In this document: positions 8,718 through 16,386 of the stretch, piece by piece
Position numbering within the stretch: position 1 is the first letter of the stretch
Layout: every line of letters starts with the position of its first letter
Assembly (NCBI RefSeq): GCF_040359615.1
Contig: NZ_CP132942.1
Location: 2,108,001-2,172,000 of the forward strand
DNA length: 64,000 nt
Source of the DNA: Tunturibacter psychrotolerans
GTDB lineage: Bacteria > Acidobacteriota > Terriglobia > Terriglobales > Acidobacteriaceae
Direction of reading: 5' to 3'
The notes under the pieces: model-generated
What the model was told of the DNA's origin: nothing
The model's input: only the letters and a program-made list of their open reading frames with translations
Database searches by the model: none
Position numbers and translations under genes: made by a program

Positions 8718-9578
8718 TCATAGTTCGTCGTCTTTCGTGAGAGGTTGATCGCTGTGAATACCCGCGCGAACGGCGAATGGGAGAGCTCGGAACTGTGGAG
8801 TGCGCACCTTGACCTGCAGGTTGACGATGAAGCCGCAGACGAGACCGAAGGCGATCTGTGAGATGACAAACCACAGCCAGTTGATGCGTTCGTTGAGGAC
8901 GGGGCTGATGATTCCGAGGGCCGAGTAGAGGATGCCGGTCCAGAGTAGGGGGGCGACGAAGCCGGCGGTCAGGATCGGCTTTCTGGGGAACATCGGCAGC
9001 ATGGCTCCGTAGAGAAGACCGATGAGAACCGAGGTGAAGGCGTGAATGCCGGTGGCCGCGAGAAGCCCTTCGAGGTGAAACTGGCAGAGGAAGGCGGTGG
9101 TCTCAGAGGCCCAGCTAACGAAGCCACCTGCCGCCAGGAGATTTACTGCGTACCAGATGCTGTGATATTTGAGGAGACCGAAGAGGGCTGCGGGAACGAT
9201 CATTGCAAGGCCTCCGACGATGCCACCCTTGATGCCGGAGACAACGCTGAAAGTTTCGACCGGTAACATCTGGCGATGACTCGCACTGACGGGAAGCTGT
9301 TCGCGGGTGGTGCGGGTGCTCGAGATCTTCATGACGCCGGTTTGAACGGGGACGGCGACGTGAAGCTCGTGCGGAAAGATGTCGAAGAACCATCCGACAA
9401 TGGCTCGCAGTGTAAGGATCAGTCCCAGGAGGCTGATGACCCAATGTGTGACCATGCCGGTGATCATCAGGGCGACGCCTAGTGCGAGCACCATGGGCCA
9501 GGGTGTCGGCGCCGGGAGGATGACGGTGTCGGATCGGTGCTCGTGTTCGTGGCCCTGCGTGGACTGTGCTTCCTGCAT
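8718..9578 (-). CDS. Membrane protein of the respiratory cluster, N-terminus resembling oxidase subunit IV
   Basis: The 286-residue protein has an N-terminal His/Glu-rich stretch (HEHEHRSD), then VILPAPTPWPMVLALGVAL and a second helix pair, like the small subunit IV seen in some caa3 clusters. After about residue 110 comes a second hydrophobic domain with five or six helices (SVVSGIKGGIVGGLAMIVP onward) that I do not recognise. It sits between subunit III and the diheme cytochrome, 10 bases before the latter, so it is probably a structural or supercomplex-linking subunit. The function is inferred from position and the N-terminal similarity. Confidence 0.75.
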   Translation of the reverse strand: MQEAQSTQGHEHEHRSDTVILPAPTPWPMVLALGVALMITGMVTHWVISLLGLILTLRAIVGWFFDIFPHELHVAVPVQTGVMKISSTRTTREQLPVSASHRQMLPVETFSVVSGIKGGIVGGLAMIVPAALFGLLKYHSIWYAVNLLAAGGFVSWASETTAFLCQFHLEGLLAATGIHAFTSVLIGLLYGAMLPMFPRKPILTAGFVAPLLWTGILYSALGIISPVLNERINWLWFVISQIAFGLVCGFIVNLQVKVRTPQFRALPFAVRAGIHSDQPLTKDDEL

Positions 9579-9599
9579 CGTGCTCCTCCTTTGCTGTAG

Positions 9600-10211
9600 T
9601 TATCTGCCTAAAACGTAGACGACGAGAAATACGACGATCCAGACAGCGTCGACAAAGTGCCAGTAGAGGGAGAGAACTTCGAGTTTTTCCGAATGCTCCT
9701 CCTTGACGCGACCTGCGAGAGATAACACGAGAGTGAGAGAGAGCATGATAAGACCGACTACTACGTGGGTCGCGTGTAGACCGACCAGAGAGTAGTAGGT
9801 GGTGCCGAAGAGGTTGGTCTTAATGGTGAGGCCTTCGTCGTGAATGAGGTGATACCACTCTTTTGCCGTAGTGGCCAGAAAGATGGTTCCCAACAGGACG
9901 GTGATTCCGAGATGGAGTGTGGTGCCGCGATAGTTCTCTTTACGCAGAGAGCTGACGGCAAGGTGAACGAAGATGCTGCTCGAGAGCAGACAGATGGTGC
10001 CGAGAATGGGAAGCTCGAGTACCTGCGCGGGGGTTGGGCCGCTGAGGCTCTTGCCGATGTAGTAGATATAGGCGACGACAAAGATGATGAAGATCGCGGA
10101 TTCGGCGATGATGAGGCATGCCATACCGACGTTGCCGCGGTAAGGCAACTTCCATGGGGTTTCGATTGGGCCATCGATTGGGATTCTGCTTGCTGTTGTG
10201 ATGGTCGTCAT
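9600..10211 (-). CDS. ctaE: Cytochrome c oxidase subunit III
   Basis: The 203-residue, five-helix product is the short, bacterial type of heme-copper oxidase subunit III. Family pieces are FLATTAKEWYHLIHD, GLHATHVVVGLIML and the C-terminal LYWHFVDAVWIVVF. It follows subunit I with no gap (its ATG directly adjoins the subunit I stop), so the two are coupled. It stabilises the oxidase in the cytoplasmic membrane. Confidence 0.95.
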   Translation of the reverse strand: MTTITTASRIPIDGPIETPWKLPYRGNVGMACLIIAESAIFIIFVVAYIYYIGKSLSGPTPAQVLELPILGTICLLSSSIFVHLAVSSLRKENYRGTTLHLGITVLLGTIFLATTAKEWYHLIHDEGLTIKTNLFGTTYYSLVGLHATHVVVGLIMLSLTLVLSLAGRVKEEHSEKLEVLSLYWHFVDAVWIVVFLVVYVLGR

Positions 10212-11894
10212 TTATTCGTAGTCCGTGTCTGGATCTTCAGGGTGCTTCAGATCCCATAGTGGCCGGCGGCTGTTGACGGTTGGCTCGATGGCGAAGTTGT
10301 AGGACGGTGGCGGAGAAGGTACGGACCATTCCAGGGTCCAGGCGTCCCAGGGATCGTGGCCTGCTTCTTTGCCTTTGTAATAGGAACGGATCATGTTGTA
10401 GACCAAAATCAGGGTGCCTACAGCCTGAAAGATTGCTCCGATGCCGACGATGAAGTTCAAGGTGTTCCAGCCGCGGCCATCTTCGTAGGTGTAGATACGC
10501 CGAGGCATGCCGAGGATTCCCGGGATGTGCATGAAGTCGAAGGTGAGATGAAAGCCGATGAGGAAGAGCCAGAAGTGCCACTTGCCGAGCGTTTCGTCCA
10601 TCATCTTGCCGGTGACCTTGGGGTACCAGTAGTAGAAGGCGCCAAAGAGAGAGAAGACGATCGCCCCGACCAGAACGTAGTGGAAGTGTGCGACGACGAA
10701 GTAGGAGGCGCTGAGCTGCCAGTTGAATGGGGCTGCTGCGAGCATGATGCCGGTAAGACCAGCAATCAGGAATTGGAAGAGAAAGCCGACCATGAACATC
10801 ATGGGGACGGCGAAGATAATCTTCCCCCCCCATATAGTCGCAAGCCAATTGAAGATCTTGATCCCAGTTGGCACCGAGATGACCATGGTGGCGAAGACGA
10901 AGAAGGTGTTGCCGGCTGGGCCGAGGCCCGCGGTGAACATATGGTGCGCCCACACGCTGAGGCTGATGAAGCCGATCGCGACGGATGCCGCAACCATGGC
11001 GGGATATCCGAACATGGCTTTGCGGGAGAAGACGGGGATGATCTCGTTGGCGAAGGCGAAGGCTGGAAGGACGAGTACGTAAACCTCAGGATGACCGAAG
11101 ATCCAGAAGAAGTGCATCCATAGGATGGCGGAGCCGCCAGCCTGGGTGTCGAAGAAATGTGCGCCGAGGTAGCGATCGAAGGTGAGCATGATCTGCGCGG
11201 CAGTGAGTGGGCTGACGGCGACGAAGACGAGGCCGGACATGACAAGGTAGAGCCAGGGCAGCAGAGGCATGCGGCTCATCTTCATGCCCTTGCAGCGCAT
11301 GCAGAGGATGGTGGTGACGATGTTGAGAGCGGTGCCGATGCTTCCTATGCCGCTGAGAAAGACAGCCAGGGTCCAGTAGTCGGTACTGTGGCCGGGTGAG
11401 AAGACCTTTGAGGTGAGAGGTGCGTAGGCGAACCAGCCGACATCGGGCGCAGAGCCTGCAGCGTAGAGTCCGCTACCGCCGATATAGCTGAAGTAAAGAA
11501 GGAAGCCAGCGAAGGCGGAGACCCAGAAGCTGAAGGCGTTCAGCCGTGGGAAGGCCATGTCGCGAGCGCCGATCATGAGGGGGACGAGATAATTTCCCAT
11601 GCCGAAGAGGATCGGCATTCCCATGAAGAAGACCATGGTGGTGCCGTGCATCGTGAAGAGCTGGTTGAAGACCTGCGGCGATACAAAGTGATTGTTGGGA
11701 ATGGCGAGCTGAATCCGCATCAGGACCGCTTCGAAGCCACCGATGACGAGAAATAGGAGCGCGTAGCAGATGTACATCAGCCCGATTTTTTTGTGATCGA
11801 CGGTCGTCAGCCACTCGTAGATGACATTGAGGGGTGGCTTACCCTGAGTCTCCAGTGTCTCGTCGACTGCTTCCAATACAGGAGTTGTGGTCAT
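10212..11894 (-). CDS. ctaD: Cytochrome c oxidase subunit I (heme-copper oxidase)
   Basis: The 560-residue, twelve-helix protein is the catalytic subunit that reduces O2 to water and pumps protons. It has the heme a ligand region FTMHGTTMVFFMGMP, the binuclear-centre motif WIFGHPEVYVLVLPAF with the His-Tyr cross-link residues, SVWAHHMFTAG with the two CuB His, and the His pair in VAHFHYVLVG. The YVLVLPAF context and PEVY Glu mark a type A oxidase. It lies between subunits II and III, as in other caa3 operons. Confidence 0.98.
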   Translation of the reverse strand: MTTTPVLEAVDETLETQGKPPLNVIYEWLTTVDHKKIGLMYICYALLFLVIGGFEAVLMRIQLAIPNNHFVSPQVFNQLFTMHGTTMVFFMGMPILFGMGNYLVPLMIGARDMAFPRLNAFSFWVSAFAGFLLYFSYIGGSGLYAAGSAPDVGWFAYAPLTSKVFSPGHSTDYWTLAVFLSGIGSIGTALNIVTTILCMRCKGMKMSRMPLLPWLYLVMSGLVFVAVSPLTAAQIMLTFDRYLGAHFFDTQAGGSAILWMHFFWIFGHPEVYVLVLPAFAFANEIIPVFSRKAMFGYPAMVAASVAIGFISLSVWAHHMFTAGLGPAGNTFFVFATMVISVPTGIKIFNWLATIWGGKIIFAVPMMFMVGFLFQFLIAGLTGIMLAAAPFNWQLSASYFVVAHFHYVLVGAIVFSLFGAFYYWYPKVTGKMMDETLGKWHFWLFLIGFHLTFDFMHIPGILGMPRRIYTYEDGRGWNTLNFIVGIGAIFQAVGTLILVYNMIRSYYKGKEAGHDPWDAWTLEWSVPSPPPSYNFAIEPTVNSRRPLWDLKHPEDPDTDYE

Positions 11895-11918
11895 GCTTCG
11901 CTTCTTTCCGGTAATTGG

Positions 11919-13031
11919 TTAGTGAAGCTGAGTGAGATAAGCGGTGATGACGTCGAGATCGTGATCGTTCAAATGCATCGCCGGCATCAACGAGCCGGGT
12001 TTCAGGGTGTTTGGGTCGTTGACCCACTTTCTGAGATTTTCAGGTGTGTTCGGGACCGGTCCGGAGGCGATGGTGTCGCGGCTGGCGAGGTGGGTCAGGT
12101 CAGGCCCAAAGCGGCCGGTGGCGACGGTTCCTTTGATGGCGTGGCAGTTGATGCACGCGTTCTTCATAAAGACGGTCTGACCCTCTGCTGCAGCGGCGTT
12201 TCCAGGGAAGTCCTGCACCGCGGGTTTCTTCTGCTGCTCTATCCACGCAGCGAAGTCCTGTGGGGTTTGCGCGTAGACACGAAGAAGCATCTTTGCGTGC
12301 TGGGTTCCGCAATACTGCGCGCATTGGCCGAGGTAGAGGCCCGTTGCCTGCGGGTCGATCCACATGGTGTTGACGCGATTTGGAATCAGGTCCATCTTGC
12401 CTGCGAGACGAGGTACCCAGAAGCTATGGGAGACGTCGGCTGAGGACATCGTCAAATAAGTTGGCGTTGGCGATGATGGATCGCTAATGGGAACGTGCAG
12501 CTCGTTGGCTGTAACGACGCCGAGTTTGGGGTAGTTATATTCCCACCAGAATTGATGGCCGATGACGGTTACGTCCATCGCGCTTGGAGGCTTCGGAATT
12601 GCCTCGGTGACAAGGATGACGCGCGTGGTGGTGAGAAAGAGCGTGACTACGATCAGAATCGGTATGACTGTCCAGGAGAGCTCGATCTGATTGCTGCCGT
12701 AGATCTGGGCGGGTTCGCGATCGGAGTCAGTCGGCCGATGCCGGAAGCGGATGATGGCATAGAGCAATAGGCCGGCGACGATGAGAAAGATGACCAGGGT
12801 GACTGAAAGGACCAATATCGAAAGGCCCATGGCGGTACGCGCGGGAGTGCCGGCGGGATCGAAGATGTTCGTGGGAGATTGCGCGGAGGCCGTGCCCGCA
12901 ATCAAAGACATGACCGCACCGCACCATATGCGTGCAGGCCTTGAGTTGGTTCTGCTGATGTCTGCGGGCGAACGTCTGGTGAAAAGAGACACGGCAGTAG
13001 GACCTCTATACGCAACAGGTTGAAGGAACAT
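11919..13031 (-). CDS. ctaC: Cytochrome c oxidase subunit II with fused cytochrome c (caa3 type)
   Basis: The product (370 residues) has a signal region, two transmembrane helices, a cupredoxin domain with the CuA site (SHSFWVPRL and CAQYCGTQHAKM, giving the two Cys, two His and Met), and a C-terminal cytochrome c domain with CINCH and a distal Met in GSLMPAMHL. This fusion defines caa3 oxidases, which take electrons directly from heme c. A TTG four codons earlier is possible, but the ATG is preferred. It is the first gene of an eight-gene minus-strand cluster ending in ctaG. Confidence 0.96.
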   Translation of the reverse strand: MFLQPVAYRGPTAVSLFTRRSPADISRTNSRPARIWCGAVMSLIAGTASAQSPTNIFDPAGTPARTAMGLSILVLSVTLVIFLIVAGLLLYAIIRFRHRPTDSDREPAQIYGSNQIELSWTVIPILIVVTLFLTTTRVILVTEAIPKPPSAMDVTVIGHQFWWEYNYPKLGVVTANELHVPISDPSSPTPTYLTMSSADVSHSFWVPRLAGKMDLIPNRVNTMWIDPQATGLYLGQCAQYCGTQHAKMLLRVYAQTPQDFAAWIEQQKKPAVQDFPGNAAAAEGQTVFMKNACINCHAIKGTVATGRFGPDLTHLASRDTIASGPVPNTPENLRKWVNDPNTLKPGSLMPAMHLNDHDLDVITAYLTQLH

Positions 13032-13181
13032 AACTAGAGCCAAGGGTCTGAAATGATATTAAACCAATCGAGTCGATATTGATCAACTCGGCGAACATTT
13101 TGTTTTGTTTGTTACCTTTCAACGCGTTAGATGGGGATGATATCGAAATGGCGGCAGCTTTCATAAAAGAAATTTTGGAGG

Positions 13182-14249
13182 TCATTCGCTGTCCTCGAAC
13201 AGGGGCGGTTGGAGGCTTTCCGCATCTCGAAAATTGCTGAGGCCCACCCCAACCAAACGAAAGCGCTGGGCGGGTTCGAGGGTAATGCGCTCTCTCAGGA
13301 GGAGAGCAATCGCAGTGAGTTCTTCGCATGAACCCGGAGGGATCGAGGGGGTATGGCTGCGCGTGAGAATATTGAAGCCGCTCGTCTTCAGCTTCAGGAC
13401 CACGGTGCGTGCCACGCGGGTATCTTTGCGGGAGGCCGTCCACACCTTTTCAGCGAGGCGGCGGATCAACGTCTCGGTCTCTGAGAGCGGGATATCGCGT
13501 TCAAAGGTGTCTTCGGCGGAGATGGATTTGGTGGGCCTGTCAGGAACTACCTTGTTGTGATCGATACCGCGAGCGAGTTCGTAGAGACGCATTCCGTAAC
13601 GGCCAAACCGTGCTTCAAGGTGCGTTAGCTCGAGGGCCTGCAGATCAGCGATTGTTTGAACGCCGATCTGTTTCAGCCGGGTTTCGGTGACCTTTCCTAC
13701 GCCGGGAATGCGTGCGACAGGGAGTGGGGGAAGGAAGGTTTGGACGTCATCGGGCTGAATGACGAAGAGGCCGTTCGGTTTGCGCCAGTCGGAGGCGATC
13801 TTGGCGAGGAATTTGTTTTGCGCTACGCCTGCGGACGCGGTCAGGTTCAGCTCGTCGCGAATCTGCTGGCGGATGGTGATGGCGACTCGCGTAGCCGTGG
13901 GCAGGCCGGTTTTGTTTTCGGTGACGTCCAGATAGGCTTCGTCGAGCGAGAGCGGCTCAATCAGATCGGTGTGTCGCTGGAAGATCTCTCGGACTGCTCG
14001 GGAGACGGCGCGGTAGCGGGTGAAGTCCGGAGGCACGAAGATCGCTTCGGGACACAGCCGCTCGGCGCGGGTGGCGGGCATCGCCGAGTGCACACCGAAG
14101 CTTCGCGCCTCATAGGAGGCAGCACAGACCACGGAGCGATTGCCGCGCCATGCGACAACCACCGGACGTCCGCGCAGCCCCGGATCATCCCGCTGCTCTA
14201 CCGAGGCATAGAACGCGTCCATATCTACGTGAACTATTTTGCGAACCAT
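13182..14249 (-). CDS. dinB: DNA polymerase IV (Y-family translesion polymerase)
   Basis: The 355-residue protein has the Y-family palm motifs HVDMDAFYASVEQ (residues 7-19) and PLSLDEAYLDVTE (near residue 105) with the catalytic Asp/Glu, a helix-hairpin-helix segment IPGVGKVTETRLKQIG in the thumb, and a little-finger domain. It copies past damaged bases without proofreading. No C-terminal beta-clamp motif stands out beyond QPPLF close to the end, which is a plausible clamp-binding peptide. It lies alone, downstream of the oxidase cluster promoter region. Confidence 0.96.
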   Translation of the reverse strand: MVRKIVHVDMDAFYASVEQRDDPGLRGRPVVVAWRGNRSVVCAASYEARSFGVHSAMPATRAERLCPEAIFVPPDFTRYRAVSRAVREIFQRHTDLIEPLSLDEAYLDVTENKTGLPTATRVAITIRQQIRDELNLTASAGVAQNKFLAKIASDWRKPNGLFVIQPDDVQTFLPPLPVARIPGVGKVTETRLKQIGVQTIADLQALELTHLEARFGRYGMRLYELARGIDHNKVVPDRPTKSISAEDTFERDIPLSETETLIRRLAEKVWTASRKDTRVARTVVLKLKTSGFNILTRSHTPSIPPGSCEELTAIALLLRERITLEPAQRFRLVGVGLSNFRDAESLQPPLFEDSE

Positions 14250-14333
14250 GATCCAGCTCCATGATAGGCCTCGGAGTCGATCTCAAAGAGTGCGGACCGC
14301 GGACGACCGAAAGTCTGGCTGAAATTTTTTGCG

Positions 14334-14339
14334 TATAAT
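14334..14339 (+). promoter_or_regulatory. -10 box of the tRNA-Gly promoter
   Basis: A perfect TATAAT ends 10 bases before the mature tRNA-Gly 5' end, so transcription would start only a few bases before the tRNA. The -35 region about 17 bases upstream is weak. Confidence 0.55.
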
Positions 14340-14349
14340 GAGACTCGAT

Positions 14350-14424
14350 GCGGGAGTAGTTCAGTGGCAGAACGTCAGCTTCCCAAGCTGAATGTCGCCG
14401 GTTCGATCCCGGTCTCCCGCTCCA
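14350..14424 (+). tRNA. tRNA-Gly (anticodon CCC)
   Basis: A 75-base cloverleaf: acceptor stem GCGGGAG/CTCCCGC, D arm GTTC/GAAC, anticodon stem TCAGC/GCTGA with loop TTCCCAA (anticodon CCC), T arm with GGTTCGATCCC, and an encoded TCCA 3' end. It reads GGG codons. Confidence 0.96.
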
Positions 14425-14440
14425 GAATTTTGAGGCATAG

Positions 14441-14476
14441 AAAAAGGCGCTCAAGCTGATGCTTGAGCGCCTTTTT
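14441..14476. terminator. Bidirectional rho-independent terminator
   Basis: A perfect 16-base inverted repeat with a TGAT loop (AAAAAGGCGCTCAAGC and its complement) has A and T tracts on both sides, so it can end both the tRNA-Gly transcript and the convergent protease gene, whose stop is 20 bases away. Confidence 0.9.
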
Positions 14477-14495
14477 ATTGTCGATGAGTTGAAGT

Positions 14496-16109
14496 TTAGC
14501 GGCTGGCGGTGTTCTTTTGCGCCAGCTTGGAGTGATCTTCTAGGGTTTGGGCTTCGGGCAGGAAGGTGACAGCTTTGGCAATCTGGGGATCCCATTCGGC
14601 GCGAACCTTGAGGCCTTCCAGTTGTCCGAACTGTGAGGTGAAAAGTTCGCTCTTGATGCTCTGCTTGATCCAGTCGCTGACACCGGCGATGTCCGAGTCG
14701 GTGTAATCGATCTGGTTGTCCTTCAGGAACGCCTTGAACTGCTGCATGACCGCATCGTCAACCTGGAAGTCCTTGGTGACGGTGTGGCTAGCGAGGTAGT
14801 GCTTGCTGAAGTTGAAGAACGCGTATTTGATGAGGAGACTGTCCTGAAAGTGATTGGATTTGAGGTTGTCGATCTTCTCGTCGGGAGTGATTCCGCCACC
14901 GCCGTAGACGGTGCGACCGGAGTCTGTGAGTTTGACCTCGAGATTGCTCTTGTCCTTGGCCTTGGCGGAGTCATCGCGCACGTAGTAGTAGTCGTAGAGC
15001 GAGACGTGGTCGTAGTTGCGCTGGATGAGGCGGCCTGAGGGCGTGTAGTAGTGGTAGGTAGTGAGGGCGAGGCCGGTGTTTTCGGTGATCTGAAAGACGG
15101 TCTGGACGAGGCCTTTGCCGAAGGTGGTTTCGCCGACGATCAGAGCACGGTCGTGATCTTGCAGGGCACCGGAGACGATCTCGGCGGCTGAGGCGGTGTT
15201 GCGGTTAACCAGAACGACAATGGGGAACTTGGGTCCCTCTTCGCCGCGGGTTGCGCGATAGACCTGGTCGGGGAATGCACGTCCGCGTTGAGAGACTACG
15301 ATCTGACCCTTTTGCAGAAATTTGTCGGACATATTGACGGCTTCGTTCAGCAGGCCGCCGGGGTTGCCGCGAAGGTCGAGGACGAGACCGTGAATGTCGC
15401 CGAACTTGTCGAGCGCTTCGCCGACTTCGTGGCTGGTTGTCTCGATGAAGCTGGAGACGTGGATGTAGCCGACGCCGGGGCTAAGCAGGAAGGCGAGGTC
15501 GACCGAGGGGCGAGGGATTTCGTCGCGAACGAGATCGAAGACCAGGGGACGGGCAGCGCCTTCGCGAACCATTGTGACCGAGACGTGGGTGCCGCGTGCG
15601 CCTTTGAGGAGCGTGGCGACTGCTGCGGAGTCCATGCCTTCAGTCGATTTGCCGTCGACGGTAAGAATCTCGTCGCCAGGACGAATGCCGGCTTTGTAGG
15701 AGGGTGTTCCTTCGAAGGGATAGAGGACGACGATCTTGGTCTTGCCGTTGGCCGTAGGCTGGGGCTGGATGGTCATGCCGACGCCGTAGTATTTGCCGTG
15801 CTGGTCCTCGCGCATCTGAGCGAAGGCTTTGGGGTCGTAAAAGTTCGAGTGGGGATCGAGGACGTGGAGCATGCCCGGGATGGCGCCGTCGTAGATGGCC
15901 TTGTCGGTCTTATCGGTATTGAGGGGCTCGGCGTAGTTTTGTTCGACGAGAGAGTAGACGTTGGTGAAGGAATGGAGCGAGTCGCGCAAAGTGGACTCAT
16001 CGCTGGCTGACTGGGCGGCGACCTTCTGGTTGATGAAGGAGCCGATGACGGCACAGGTGGCGAGAAAAACGGTAGCGGAGAAGAGTGCGCGGCGAGTACG
16101 GGGAGCCAT
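14496..16109 (-). CDS. S41-family C-terminal processing protease (CtpA-like)
   Basis: The 537-residue protein has an N-terminal signal or anchor helix (ALFSATVFLATCAVIGSFI), a helical N-domain, a PDZ domain (about residues 105-190, GIRPGDEILTVDG) and an S41 serine protease domain. The catalytic Ser is in NTASAAEIVSG (about residue 308) and the Lys in TFGKGLVQ (about residue 333), with LRGNPGGLL in front. Such proteases trim or degrade periplasmic proteins by recognising their C-terminal ends. It is longer than minimal family members by a C-terminal helical region of about 130 residues. Single gene, divergent from the SurA-like foldase gene. Confidence 0.93.
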   Translation of the reverse strand: MAPRTRRALFSATVFLATCAVIGSFINQKVAAQSASDESTLRDSLHSFTNVYSLVEQNYAEPLNTDKTDKAIYDGAIPGMLHVLDPHSNFYDPKAFAQMREDQHGKYYGVGMTIQPQPTANGKTKIVVLYPFEGTPSYKAGIRPGDEILTVDGKSTEGMDSAAVATLLKGARGTHVSVTMVREGAARPLVFDLVRDEIPRPSVDLAFLLSPGVGYIHVSSFIETTSHEVGEALDKFGDIHGLVLDLRGNPGGLLNEAVNMSDKFLQKGQIVVSQRGRAFPDQVYRATRGEEGPKFPIVVLVNRNTASAAEIVSGALQDHDRALIVGETTFGKGLVQTVFQITENTGLALTTYHYYTPSGRLIQRNYDHVSLYDYYYVRDDSAKAKDKSNLEVKLTDSGRTVYGGGGITPDEKIDNLKSNHFQDSLLIKYAFFNFSKHYLASHTVTKDFQVDDAVMQQFKAFLKDNQIDYTDSDIAGVSDWIKQSIKSELFTSQFGQLEGLKVRAEWDPQIAKAVTFLPEAQTLEDHSKLAQKNTASR

Positions 16110-16386
16110 GGGCTTGGGTTACCTCAAAAGGTGGAGACGGCGCTGAAAGATGCGCTGGGACAGACGTCCTATCTTGGACGGAGTATAGCATCCTGGGGTG
16201 AGCCTGGGCTGCGCCCGAAAGAGGGATTCGCTTGTTCCGGGCATGGCAGTTAGAATTGGGTACGGATACCGTCCAAACCTGAATTGAGTCTAAAAAGTCA
16301 GGGCGAACGTGTTGGACGAACTGGGTTCTGACCCGGGATGTGGCTGGGATTTTGATGTTGGGACGTTGATAAAGATACGAGTGACG

